Shown here: positions 41,109 to 49,063 of the stretch, one piece after another
Numbering within the stretch: position 1 is the stretch's first letter
Layout of the letters: every line of letters begins with the position of its first letter
Assembly: GCA_023397475.1 (NCBI GenBank)
Contig: JAEWUD010000012.1
Location: forward strand, 106,002-170,001
From: Bacillota bacterium
GTDB lineage: Bacteria > Bacillota > Clostridia > Saccharofermentanales > Saccharofermentanaceae
Reading direction: 5' to 3'
Length of the DNA: 64,000 nucleotides
Notes under the pieces: model-generated
What the model was told of the DNA's origin: nothing
Databases searched by the model: none
The model's input: the letters and a program-made list of their open reading frames with translations, nothing else
Position numbers and translations under genes: made by a program

Positions 41109-41629
41109 TGGCGGCAGCGCTTACGCTAATTTCAACCTCCGCGGACGCGACGATGCGAATCGGACATGCCCTTTCGCACATCCTGCGACCGGGAGATATT
41201 CTGACACTTGACGGTGACATGGGTGCCGGAAAGACCGCGTTAACCCGGGGCATCGCATCGGGCCTCGGTTACGAGGATGCCGTGGCGAGCCCGACGTTTA
41301 CGGTCGTTATGGAGCATCCGCCGAGGAATCCCGGCGACGTCGCGCTCTTCCATTTCGACGTGTATCGTCTTCGTGACGGCGATGATTTCCTCGACGCGGG
41401 GCTCGACGAATATTTCTCTCGCCACGGAGTCTGTGTGATCGAGTGGGGTGACATGGTCGACGAAGTTCTGCCCCCGAACCGTTTTCGGATCATTCTGCAG
41501 GGAGTCGGAGACGAACGTCGGATGGAGATTTTTTTCCCCGAAGATCGGGGGCGTGACCTGCTGATTCTTACGGATGCGCTCCGTGAGGATCCGGACGTTC
41601 GTATTCCAGAGGGAGGTTTATCATGCTGA
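41108..41629 (+). CDS. tsaE: t6A biosynthesis ATPase TsaE
   Basis: 173 residues. Walker A GDMGAGKTALTRG, SPTFTVVMEH switch and HFDVYRLRDGDDF, then VIEWGDMV: the YjeE/TsaE family. With TsaB and TsaD it transfers threonylcarbamoyl to A37 of ANN-reading tRNAs; TsaE hydrolyses ATP to reset the complex. ATG overlaps the previous stop, and its own end overlaps tsaB by seven bases. The TsaD gene is not in this cluster. Confidence 0.95.
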   Translation: MAAALTLISTSADATMRIGHALSHILRPGDILTLDGDMGAGKTALTRGIASGLGYEDAVASPTFTVVMEHPPRNPGDVALFHFDVYRLRDGDDFLDAGLDEYFSRHGVCVIEWGDMVDEVLPPNRFRIILQGVGDERRMEIFFPEDRGRDLLILTDALREDPDVRIPEGGLSC

Positions 41630-42375
41630 TACTGGCCGGAGATACGTCAAATTCTTCCTGCTCCTGTTGTCTTCTGGAAGATGACCGTGTCATAGCGGAG
41701 GATTTACTGGATACGGGACTTACGCATTCCGAGACCTTCATGCCGATGCTGCATCGGATGATGACGCAGGCAGGATGTTCCTACCGGGATATCGACGCAC
41801 TTGCGTGTACGGTCGGACCGGGTTCCTTTACCGGGATCCGCATCGGAGTCAGTGCGATGAAGGCGGTGGCGATGGCGGCCGGGAAACCGGTTCTTCCGGT
41901 CTCATCTCTGGCGGCTCTGGCGTATCCGTTCCCGGCGTCGGGCGACCGCTTTGTCATCCCGATGATTGACGCACGTAACCGACGCGTTTTTGCTTCGGCT
42001 TACCGGGAGAACCGTCTTGTGATCGAAGAGGATGCATACTCGATAGACGATCTGGTTTTGAAGCTTCGAGACATCCACCTTCAGGGAGACTTTCTTTTTG
42101 TCGGCGACGCTTCGTCCAAATTTATCGAAGACAAGGCGCTTGACGGATTGGAGATTCGTGATGCCGGCGAGGCGGGCAGATTGATTCGTGCGGTATCGGT
42201 TGCGCGAATCGCCGGGGCTCTGTGGCAGGCGACGGTGAAGGCACAACAGTCGGGAAACGGATTGCCGCCGGCAGAGCAATACTCCGCCGAGGCACTTCAC
42301 CCGGTATATCGCGCGAAAACAGCCGCGGAGCGTAATCTTGAAGCTGCCGGAGCCGATAAGAACCGAGAGGCTTAA
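41623..42375 (+). CDS. tsaB: t6A biosynthesis protein TsaB (YeaZ)
   Basis: 250 residues. ASKHA-fold start LILAGDTSNSSCSCCLLED, the family motif ALACTVGPGSFTGIRIGVSAMKA (seen as GPGSFTGIRIG) and VIPMIDARNRRVFAS. It scaffolds TsaD and binds TsaE. A Cys-rich SSCSCCL run near residue 12 is unusual but lies in the usual variable loop. Tightly coupled to tsaE. Confidence 0.95.
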   Translation: MLILAGDTSNSSCSCCLLEDDRVIAEDLLDTGLTHSETFMPMLHRMMTQAGCSYRDIDALACTVGPGSFTGIRIGVSAMKAVAMAAGKPVLPVSSLAALAYPFPASGDRFVIPMIDARNRRVFASAYRENRLVIEEDAYSIDDLVLKLRDIHLQGDFLFVGDASSKFIEDKALDGLEIRDAGEAGRLIRAVSVARIAGALWQATVKAQQSGNGLPPAEQYSAEALHPVYRAKTAAERNLEAAGADKNREA

Positions 42376-42428
42376 TCGAGAAGCGGTCAATCACTCACCA
42401 TAGATTTTTTCGAAGGAGATATCGCTAT

Positions 42429-42914
42429 ATGGCAGAGGAGAAGGTACGAGAACCTGTAGACGTTATTGTGATGCCTGCTTCGCAAACGGATGTAGCCTCG
42501 ATCCGGGAGATCGAGTGTGACTCGTTCTCGGCGCCATGGAGCGAAGAGTCCCTGTCTGCCTTGGTCCAACCGGAGTCCAATAGTTTTGCTCTCATCGCCC
42601 GATCAAAGGATACCGGGGAGGCACTCGGGTATGTCGGGGTATTACAGGCGCTGGACCAGGGGGATATCACGAACATAGCTGTGCTGCAAAGGTATCGTGG
42701 TCTTGGCATCGGCCGCGCACTGATTACATCGCTGTTTGCGACGTGCCAGGAGAGAGGGATCAACACGCTTTTCCTCGAGGCACGCGAGGGGAATCTCCCC
42801 GCGATCACGCTTTACAAACGCAGCGGGTTCGTCGTTTCCGGCCGTCGGAGAGGCTATTACGAGGATACCGGGGAAGACGCGATTCTTTTCACGAAGGAAT
42901 TTACATCAAATTGA
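42429..42914 (+). CDS. rimI: Ribosomal-protein-S18-alanine N-acetyltransferase type GNAT
   Basis: 161 residues. GNAT fold with the acetyl-CoA motif LQRYRGLGIGRALI (RGxGxG), preceded by ITNIAV and followed by FLEAREGNLPAITLYKRSGF, the RimI hallmark. The tsaB-rimI neighbourhood supports the call. It has a ~20-residue N-terminal extension relative to E. coli RimI. AAGGAGAT precedes the ATG. Confidence 0.9.
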   Translation: MAEEKVREPVDVIVMPASQTDVASIREIECDSFSAPWSEESLSALVQPESNSFALIARSKDTGEALGYVGVLQALDQGDITNIAVLQRYRGLGIGRALITSLFATCQERGINTLFLEAREGNLPAITLYKRSGFVVSGRRRGYYEDTGEDAILFTKEFTSN

Positions 42915-42985
42915 CAAGGAAAGCAGATTTTTCCCCGTGCTTTTTCGCGAAATGTCTGAAAAGAGAGCGAAACGTTGCATCTTTA

Positions 42986-43014
42986 TTGACATACCATTTT
43001 TGAGTCCATATACT
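42986..43014 (+). promoter_or_regulatory. Promoter of the HPr-like gene and uvrC
   Basis: TTGACA, 17-bp spacer, TATACT. Confidence 0.7.
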
Positions 43015-43064
43015 TGTTTTGATGATACGTTTATTATGCCTTTGTACGTCGAGGAGGATGTGAA

Positions 43065-43328
43065 ATGGTTTCCAAGACTGTTGTATTTCAGTGTGACGAC
43101 GCCCTTCAGATGAAGGCGGTTGCCGTTTTGATCCAGAAGGCGTCGGCTTTCAAGAGCAGTATTTATTTGAGCCGGAGCGGCCGCCGCGCCAATGCGAAGA
43201 GCCTTCTCGGCGTTATGTCGCTGGGAATCGAGAACTCCGCCGAGATTGAGATCACGGCAGACGGAGACGACCAGCAGAATGCTTTGGATTCTCTCGTGCA
43301 GTATCTGGAGAATCCCAACGTGCTATGA
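43065..43328 (+). CDS. HPr paralogue lacking His15, retaining Ser46 (Crh-like)
   Basis: 87 residues, the length of HPr. The active-site HARP of HPr is replaced: residues 13-18 read ALQMKA, placing Gln at position 15 as in Bacillus Crh. The regulatory site is intact: NAKSLLGVMSLGI puts Ser at residue 46. It therefore cannot pass phosphate in the sugar PTS but could be phosphorylated by HPr kinase and act with CcpA in carbon catabolite control. GAGGAGG precedes the ATG. Its stop overlaps the uvrC start (ATGA), so the two are co-translated. Confidence 0.85.
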   Translation: MVSKTVVFQCDDALQMKAVAVLIQKASAFKSSIYLSRSGRRANAKSLLGVMSLGIENSAEIEITADGDDQQNALDSLVQYLENPNVL

Positions 43329-45199
43329 TCCCTACGAATTCCGCATTTGATGCGCGGCTTGACGCAGTGCCGACGAGCCCGGGTGTGTACCTGATGAAGG
43401 ACAGCTCGGGTTCTGTTATTTATGTCGGGAAGGCCAAGAATCTCAAGAGTCGCCTGCGCAGTTATTTCGCGAAAAACCCTGCGGGCAACAGCAAAGTTCT
43501 CGCGATGATCTCCCATATCTCGGACTTCGAATACATTGTTGTCAAGAACGAGCTTGAATCTCTGATCCTCGAATCGAACATGATCAAGCGGTATCAGCCG
43601 CACTACAATATTCTGCTCCGCGACGACAAGGGATATCCGTATGTCCTGGTGACCATGCACGAGGATTATCCGCGTATCCTTCGCGTTTTTCGCATCGGCA
43701 ATGACCGCTCCAAGGGAGCCCGTTATTTCGGGCCGTTTCTTGCGGGGGATCTCTATCGGGCACTTGCGACCTTGAAAGAAATCTTTCCGACAAAGACCTG
43801 CAAACGAGTGTTTCCCAGAGACATCGGCAAAGAGAGACCTTGCCTCAATTATCATATCGGTCGCTGTGTCGCGCCGTGTCGGGGCGATGTGCCCAAGGAG
43901 ACATATCGCGCGGTGATGGAGGATATCTGCCGTTTCTTTGAGGGCAGATATGACGGAATCCAGAAAGGTCTTCGCGAGCAGATGTTGGCGGCATCGGAGG
44001 CTGCGGAATATGAGAAAGCCGTCATCTTCCGCGACCGGCTTCGTTCTCTCGAGCGAATCATGGAATCGCAGAAGATTACCTTCCAGAATGAGAATGATGT
44101 CGACGCTCTCGGCATCGGAAGAGACGCCGGAGAGATCTGCGTGCGTAAATTGGAAATTCGTTCGGGTCGTATGACCGGGGCGCTGACCTTCTTTTTCGCG
44201 GACAACAAAGAGACGGACGAGGAGATTCTCGCGGCATTTATCGAACAGCACTACCCGGATGCCGCCGTCGTCCCCCCTGAAATTCTGGTTCCGGCGTTGC
44301 CCGTTGAGCATGAAGCATTGCAAGCCTTTCTCGCAGGATTTGCGGGGCGCAAGGTTGTCTTTCACGTGCCGCAGCGCGGCGATAAAGTTGCGCTTCTTAC
44401 GATGGCTTCCGACAATGCGTCCGAGGCTCTGGTACGGAGAGTGTTGCGAATCGGCGATTCGGACAAGGCGATATCACAAGCACTTTCTCAACTGGCCGGT
44501 TACGTCGGGATGGATGAGACTCCGGATCGTATCGAGGCTTATGATATTTCGAATCTTGGTGCGGATGATAAATGCGGCGGCATGGTGGTGTTTCGCGAGG
44601 GTCGTCCGGAACGCTCCGGATATCGACTTTTCCGCATCGCCCGGCAGGAGGGTCAGGATGATTATGCCGCGATGCGCGAAGTACTGCGCCGCCGGTTCGC
44701 TCATACGGAAGAGGAGTTCGGCAAACTGCCGGATCTGATTCTGATGGATGGCGGCGTGACTCACGTTTCGCTTGCCGTTAGTATTCTCGAGGAACTTGGT
44801 CTTTCCGGAAGAATCCAAGTTGCCGGCATGGTGAAGGATAACCGGCATCGGACGAGAGGCCTTGCGCTGGCGGACCAGACGATTGTCGAGCTTTCGGATC
44901 GGGCGTCGAACGATGAGAAGAGCATGTTGCTGCTTCGACTTCTGACAGCGGTACAGAATGAAGTGCACCGATTCGCGATTACCTACCAGAAGAAGCTGTC
45001 GAAAAAGCGCAATCTATCGTTTAAGCTCGAGACGATTTCCGGGATCGGACCGGCGAAGCGGCGCGCGCTTCTCGCACATTTTGGGACGATCGGCAAGGTG
45101 GCCGCGGCTTCGGTTGATGAGCTCTCTGAGGCAAGCGGGATATCCCGCGCGAATGCAGAGGCGATATTCTCACATTTTCATAACGGGAGCAGAACCTAA
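43325..45199 (+). CDS. uvrC: Excinuclease ABC subunit C
   Basis: 624 residues. GIY-YIG nuclease at the N-terminus (TSPGVYLMKDSSGSVIYVGK) for the 3' incision, UVR motif (EYEKAVIFRDRLRSLERIME part) that binds UvrB, a Cys-rich region, RNase H-like nuclease for the 5' incision (EAYDISNLGADDKCGGMVVF, LILMDGG) and a C-terminal helix-hairpin-helix pair (ISGIGPAKRRALL). Complete and of normal length. Co-expressed with the HPr-like gene. Confidence 0.97.
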   Translation: MIPTNSAFDARLDAVPTSPGVYLMKDSSGSVIYVGKAKNLKSRLRSYFAKNPAGNSKVLAMISHISDFEYIVVKNELESLILESNMIKRYQPHYNILLRDDKGYPYVLVTMHEDYPRILRVFRIGNDRSKGARYFGPFLAGDLYRALATLKEIFPTKTCKRVFPRDIGKERPCLNYHIGRCVAPCRGDVPKETYRAVMEDICRFFEGRYDGIQKGLREQMLAASEAAEYEKAVIFRDRLRSLERIMESQKITFQNENDVDALGIGRDAGEICVRKLEIRSGRMTGALTFFFADNKETDEEILAAFIEQHYPDAAVVPPEILVPALPVEHEALQAFLAGFAGRKVVFHVPQRGDKVALLTMASDNASEALVRRVLRIGDSDKAISQALSQLAGYVGMDETPDRIEAYDISNLGADDKCGGMVVFREGRPERSGYRLFRIARQEGQDDYAAMREVLRRRFAHTEEEFGKLPDLILMDGGVTHVSLAVSILEELGLSGRIQVAGMVKDNRHRTRGLALADQTIVELSDRASNDEKSMLLLRLLTAVQNEVHRFAITYQKKLSKKRNLSFKLETISGIGPAKRRALLAHFGTIGKVAAASVDELSEASGISRANAEAIFSHFHNGSRT

Positions 45200-45293
45200 C
45201 CCTCGATAGGAAGATCAGATTCTTTCTCCGTGTTTGCCAAAGAAATCCTTCTGGGATTGTGAGATAATAATAAAAACGCGAAAGGATACTGTT

Positions 45294-45905
45294 ATGGAAC
45301 ACAAGGGTACGGTCTCACTAACAACCGAACAGCTTTTGCTACGCCCTTTTCGCGAGGACGACGCACAAATGATGTTCGAGAACTGGGCCGGGGATGACCG
45401 TGTTACCCGCTTCCTGACTTGGCCGACGCATGCGTCTCCGGAGATTTCGAGACGGCTTCTCTCCGTGTGGGTTCAGGAATATGCGGACAATCGCCATTAC
45501 CAATGGTGTATTACGGATCGCGTTAATGATGCGGCGATCGGAAGCATCGGGGCTGTCAGTATGGAAGAGAGAATTGATGCGGTTGAGATCGGATATTGTA
45601 TCGGATTTGATTATCAGGGCCAAGGAAGAATGACCGAGGCTTTATCACGCGTGGTCGCGTTTTTTTTCGAGGAGGTCCGGTGCAACCGGGTTTTCGCGAA
45701 GCATGATACAAACAATCCCGCATCGGGACGGGTCATGGAGAAGGCGGGACTTCGCTATGAGGGTACATTGCGCCGGGCAGGCTACAATAATCAGGGAATT
45801 TGCGACCTTGCCGTGTACGGGATAACGGCGGAGATGTATTTCGGGGATGTTGCTCGCGACGTGAAGCCGTATTGCGAGATTAATCCTGTCGGCAACGGGA
45901 CCTGA
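45294..45905 (+). CDS. GNAT acetyltransferase, RimJ/RimL type
   Basis: 203 residues from the ATG at 45294. LLLRPFREDDAQMMFENWAG start, acetyl-CoA site IGFDYQGQGRMTEALSRVVAFFF, and NPASGRVMEKAGLRYEGTLR, the RimJ/RimL/SpeG-like pattern. Substrate may be a protein N-terminus or small molecule. It lies eight bases before the phosphoesterase gene's start sequence and is probably co-transcribed with it. Confidence 0.85.
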   Translation: MEHKGTVSLTTEQLLLRPFREDDAQMMFENWAGDDRVTRFLTWPTHASPEISRRLLSVWVQEYADNRHYQWCITDRVNDAAIGSIGAVSMEERIDAVEIGYCIGFDYQGQGRMTEALSRVVAFFFEEVRCNRVFAKHDTNNPASGRVMEKAGLRYEGTLRRAGYNNQGICDLAVYGITAEMYFGDVARDVKPYCEINPVGNGT

Positions 45906-45908
45906 TCC

Positions 45909-46616
45909 ATGGCGATTTTTGCGATTGCGGATCTTCATTTATCCCTCGGAACAGATAAGCCGATGGGTGTGTTTGGCTCGCACTGGGAACATCACGAGGA
46001 GAAGATCTCTTCCGCGTGGAGGGAACTGATCCGCCCGACGGATACGGTTCTGATTCCCGGTGATATCTCTTGGGCGATGACGCTTCCGGAAGCATTGCCC
46101 GATCTGCGTTTTCTGCACGAACTGCCGGGCACCAAGATTCTTTCGAAAGGGAATCATGATTACTGGTGGGGAACCAACGGGAAGGTCGAGGCCTTCCTTG
46201 CCGAGAACGGGTTGCACACCTTGCGACTTCTTAAGAATAACGCGTATTTGATCGAAGGCCGTGCGGTTTGCGGGTCTCGCGGCTGGATCTTGCCGCAGGA
46301 TCCGGCCTTTACCGCGTCGGACCGGACGATCTACGAACGCGAACTCATGCGGTTGACACGCTCGCTTGAAGCGGGTGCCCGGCTGGCCAAAGAGTCCGGC
46401 GGCGATATTCTTGCTCTCGTACATTATCCGCCGCTGCCGGCGAGCGGTGCGGATACGGATTTCACCCGGTGCATAGAAGCGTTCGGGGTTTCGCTTTGCA
46501 TCTACGGACATTTGCACGGGCGAGGGCACAAGAGCGCGTTTGAAGGCGTGAAAAATCACGTGAGATATCAACTGGTAGCGGGGGATTATATTGCCTTCAA
46601 ACCGTTGCGGCTCTAA
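45909..46616 (+). CDS. Calcineurin-like metallophosphoesterase
   Basis: 235 residues. All five motifs are visible: DLHLS, GDISWAM, GNHDYWWG, HYPPLP and GHLHGRGH, binding two metal ions. Family homologues are widespread in Firmicutes but the substrate is not settled. It starts three bases after the GNAT gene and is followed by a new promoter for yicC. Confidence 0.88.
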   Translation: MAIFAIADLHLSLGTDKPMGVFGSHWEHHEEKISSAWRELIRPTDTVLIPGDISWAMTLPEALPDLRFLHELPGTKILSKGNHDYWWGTNGKVEAFLAENGLHTLRLLKNNAYLIEGRAVCGSRGWILPQDPAFTASDRTIYERELMRLTRSLEAGARLAKESGGDILALVHYPPLPASGADTDFTRCIEAFGVSLCIYGHLHGRGHKSAFEGVKNHVRYQLVAGDYIAFKPLRL

Positions 46617-46638
46617 GAAAAATCCGTCTTTTTCACAG

Positions 46639-46667
46639 TTGCGCTATTTTTGTGCCTGCGCTATAAT
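46639..46667 (+). promoter_or_regulatory. Promoter of the yicC-remA-gmk-rpoZ-glyS operon
   Basis: TTGCGC, 17-bp spacer, TATAAT. Confidence 0.65.
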
Positions 46668-46730
46668 GAAACGCACGCGAAAAAGCATGGTTTTTTTCGC
46701 GATTTTCGAGCAGAGAGGAGCCGCGGATTT

Positions 46731-47618
46731 ATGGCAGAAAGCATGACCGGATACGGCCGAGCCGAACACATTGTCGAATCACGCAGGTGCCTTGTCGAGA
46801 TCAAATCTATCAACAATCGTTTCTGTGATATTCAGGTGCGCATGCCGAGGACTCTGCTGGTTCTGGAACCTCAGATCCGCAAGCGTGTTTCGGATGCATT
46901 GTCGCGCGGGAAGATCGATGTGTTTGTCACGGTTGAGGACCAGAATACCGGGAATACGCATGTACAGGCGAATCTTCTTCTCGCGCAGGCGTACTCACAG
47001 GCAATCAGCGATATCGCCAAACAGACCGGTCGAGAGGACACGGCCGGCGCTGAGGTGATCGCACGATTCCCGGATGTGATGGTAACGCAGTCTGTCGAAT
47101 GGACACCGGAAGCAATGAGCGAGAGTCTTATGTCGGCTCTTGACGGTGCGATTGCCGGGATTTCGGCGATGCGACGTGTAGAAGGCGATAAACTTGTCGC
47201 GGACGCACTCGGGAAGATTGAACTGATCGAGGAATGCCGCCGCAAACTGATCGAACGGGCACCGTTGGTTCCCGCGGAATACCGGATCCGTCTGAAGAAC
47301 CGCATGGACGATCTCTTGGGCAACGCGTCCGGCATCGTTTATGACGAAGGTCGCCTGGAAGCCGAGGTATGTGTGTTCGCCGATAAGTGTGCGATTGATG
47401 AAGAACTGGTTCGCCTCGAGAGCCATATGGGTCAGCTCCGCGAGACACTTCTCGCCGACGGAAGCATCGGCAAGAAGCTTGATTTCATCCTTCAGGAATC
47501 GAATCGGGAGATCAATACAATCGGCTCGAAGGCGAATGATATCGCGACGACAAATATAGTTCTGGAGATGAAGACGGAGCTTGAGAAGATCCGTGAACAG
47601 ATCCAGAATATTTCCTGA
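46731..47618 (+). CDS. yicC: YicC-family endoribonuclease
   Basis: 295 residues from the ATG at 46731 (MAESMTGYGRAEHIVE), with GAGAGGAG ten bases upstream. Typical YicC N-terminus (SMTGYG, EIKSINNRFCDIQVRMP) and C-terminus (KKLDFILQESNREINTIGSK). E. coli YicC is a hexameric RNase. The order yicC-remA-gmk-rpoZ is conserved across clostridia and bacilli. Confidence 0.93.
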   Translation: MAESMTGYGRAEHIVESRRCLVEIKSINNRFCDIQVRMPRTLLVLEPQIRKRVSDALSRGKIDVFVTVEDQNTGNTHVQANLLLAQAYSQAISDIAKQTGREDTAGAEVIARFPDVMVTQSVEWTPEAMSESLMSALDGAIAGISAMRRVEGDKLVADALGKIELIEECRRKLIERAPLVPAEYRIRLKNRMDDLLGNASGIVYDEGRLEAEVCVFADKCAIDEELVRLESHMGQLRETLLADGSIGKKLDFILQESNREINTIGSKANDIATTNIVLEMKTELEKIREQIQNIS

Positions 47619-47637
47619 TCCGACGGGAGGTGGTTAC

Positions 47638-47910
47638 TTGAGCTTTATTCGAATTGGTTTTGGTAACCTGATCTCATCGGATCGAATTATTACCGTTGTC
47701 GGACCCGATTCCGCACCAGTCCGCAGATTGATTCAGGACGCCAGAGACAGAGGAGCCCTGATTGACGCATCCTCCGGACGCAAGTGCAAATCCGTCCTCG
47801 TCATGGACAGTGACCACGTTGTTCTTTCGGCGCTGCCGCCGGAAGAGATTGAGACACTACTTATTTCAGTGCCGCATGAGCGGTCGCATACGGAGGGTTT
47901 CGAAGCGTGA
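47638..47910 (+). CDS. remA: DUF370/RemA-family regulator
   Basis: 90 residues. The start is TTG at 47638 (LSFIRIGFGNLISSDRI, first residue read as Met), because GGGAGG sits seven bases before it and the family begins there; a longer frame from 47581 overlaps yicC. Motif SSGRKCKSVLVMDSDHVVLSA fits RemA, an oligomeric DNA-binding ring that activates biofilm and osmoprotection genes in Bacillus. Role here inferred. Its stop overlaps the gmk start. Confidence 0.9.
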   Translation: MSFIRIGFGNLISSDRIITVVGPDSAPVRRLIQDARDRGALIDASSGRKCKSVLVMDSDHVVLSALPPEEIETLLISVPHERSHTEGFEA

Positions 47911-48542
47911 ACGAAGTGTCGTGTAATGCGAATCCAGTGCGAAAGGGACTTCTCGTCTCCGTGTCCGGCCCGTCAGGCGTCGGCAAAGGGTCTGTGATCG
48001 ATAAGGTTCGTGAACTGCTTCCGGAAATCGCTCATTCCGTATCGGTAACCACGCGGTCGATGCGTGAGAACGAGGTTGAGGGTGTCTCCTATTTCTTCCG
48101 CACGGAAGAGGAATTCAAGAAGATGATGGCCGCGGGCGAGATCCTCGAACACGACATCTATTGCAACAATTTCTATGGCACACCGTTACCACCGCTTCTG
48201 AATCACATTAATTGCGGCCGCGATGTTCTCTTTGATCTTACGGTATCCGGAAGTCTTGCTCTGATGGAGCACTATGCCGATGCCGTGACTATATTTCTTC
48301 TCCCGCCTTCCATGTCGGAACTCCGCCGCCGCCTCGAGAAGCGTGGCACGGAATCCAAGGAAGTCATTGAGAGAAGACTGCTTGAGGCCAGCGTCGAGAT
48401 CCCCAAAGCGGATCTGTTCAACTACGTCGTAATGAACGACGATCTCGACAAAGCGGCCGCCCGAATCATTGCCATCATCGAAGCCGAGAAGCATAAATAC
48501 TCACGTCAGATCGGCATCGAAGAACGGATACTCAATACCTGA
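47907..48542 (+). CDS. gmk: Guanylate kinase
   Basis: 211 residues from a GTG start. P-loop SGPSGVGKGSV, GMP-binding VTTRSMRENEVEGVSYFFR and lid EKRGTESKEVIERRL. Converts GMP to GDP using ATP. Overlaps remA by four bases (GTGA). It has about ten extra residues at the N-terminus (NEVSCNANPVRKG) compared with B. subtilis. Confidence 0.96.
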   Translation: MNEVSCNANPVRKGLLVSVSGPSGVGKGSVIDKVRELLPEIAHSVSVTTRSMRENEVEGVSYFFRTEEEFKKMMAAGEILEHDIYCNNFYGTPLPPLLNHINCGRDVLFDLTVSGSLALMEHYADAVTIFLLPPSMSELRRRLEKRGTESKEVIERRLLEASVEIPKADLFNYVVMNDDLDKAAARIIAIIEAEKHKYSRQIGIEERILNT

Positions 48543-48582
48543 TACGACGAACCAACCGCATGAACCATTCAAGGAGGTATAT

Positions 48583-49062
48583 ATGCTGATCAAACCACCG
48601 ATCGAGAAACTTTTACCGAAGGTCGAGAGCCGTTACACGCTCGCGATGCTTGTTGCCAAGAGGGCACGCCAGCTCGTAGACGGAGCCCAACCGATGGTCG
48701 AGTCCGATACTCCGAATCTTGTCACTCTCGCATGCGAAGAAGTCGCGGCGGACAAGGTAATTTGTGTGCCCGGCTTACATACACCGGTCGTCCCGTTACG
48801 TCCCGAGATCGAGGAGGCAAGACGCCTCGCACGCGAGATGGCTGCGAATCAGGCGTCTCTCGACGCTTTTCCCGAACTGATGGATGGTCCCTTCGCTGCG
48901 GCTGATTCGAGTGTGGAACCTCAACTTCTCTTCCTCGACCCTTCGGAGACGGACGAAGGAGCTGATCTTATCGTGAATGATGACATTATTGAGGAAGTTG
49001 ATTTCGAGGATTCCGTTGAACTTATTTCGGAAGATATCGAAGATTCGACCGCGGAGGAGTAA
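48583..49062 (+). CDS. rpoZ: RNA polymerase omega subunit with long acidic tail
   Basis: 159 residues from the ATG at 48583, with AAGGAGG upstream. Residues 1-70 are omega (IEKLLPKVESRYTLAMLVAK, RARQLVDG, NLVTLACEEVAADKV). The remaining ~85 residues are unusual: a proline-rich linker followed by a strongly acidic end (EEVDFEDSVELISEDIED). Standard omega is 65-90 residues. The tail is in frame, codon use is like its neighbours, and its last codons supply the GGAGGA that serves glyS. Confidence 0.88.
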   Translation: MLIKPPIEKLLPKVESRYTLAMLVAKRARQLVDGAQPMVESDTPNLVTLACEEVAADKVICVPGLHTPVVPLRPEIEEARRLAREMAANQASLDAFPELMDGPFAAADSSVEPQLLFLDPSETDEGADLIVNDDIIEEVDFEDSVELISEDIEDSTAEE

Positions 49063-49063
49063 G

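Noticed and set aside
41108..42914. Expectation of tsaD in the tsaE-tsaB-rimI cluster
   Set aside because: No TsaD-like frame follows; the next gene is the HPr paralogue with its own promoter, so tsaD must be elsewhere.
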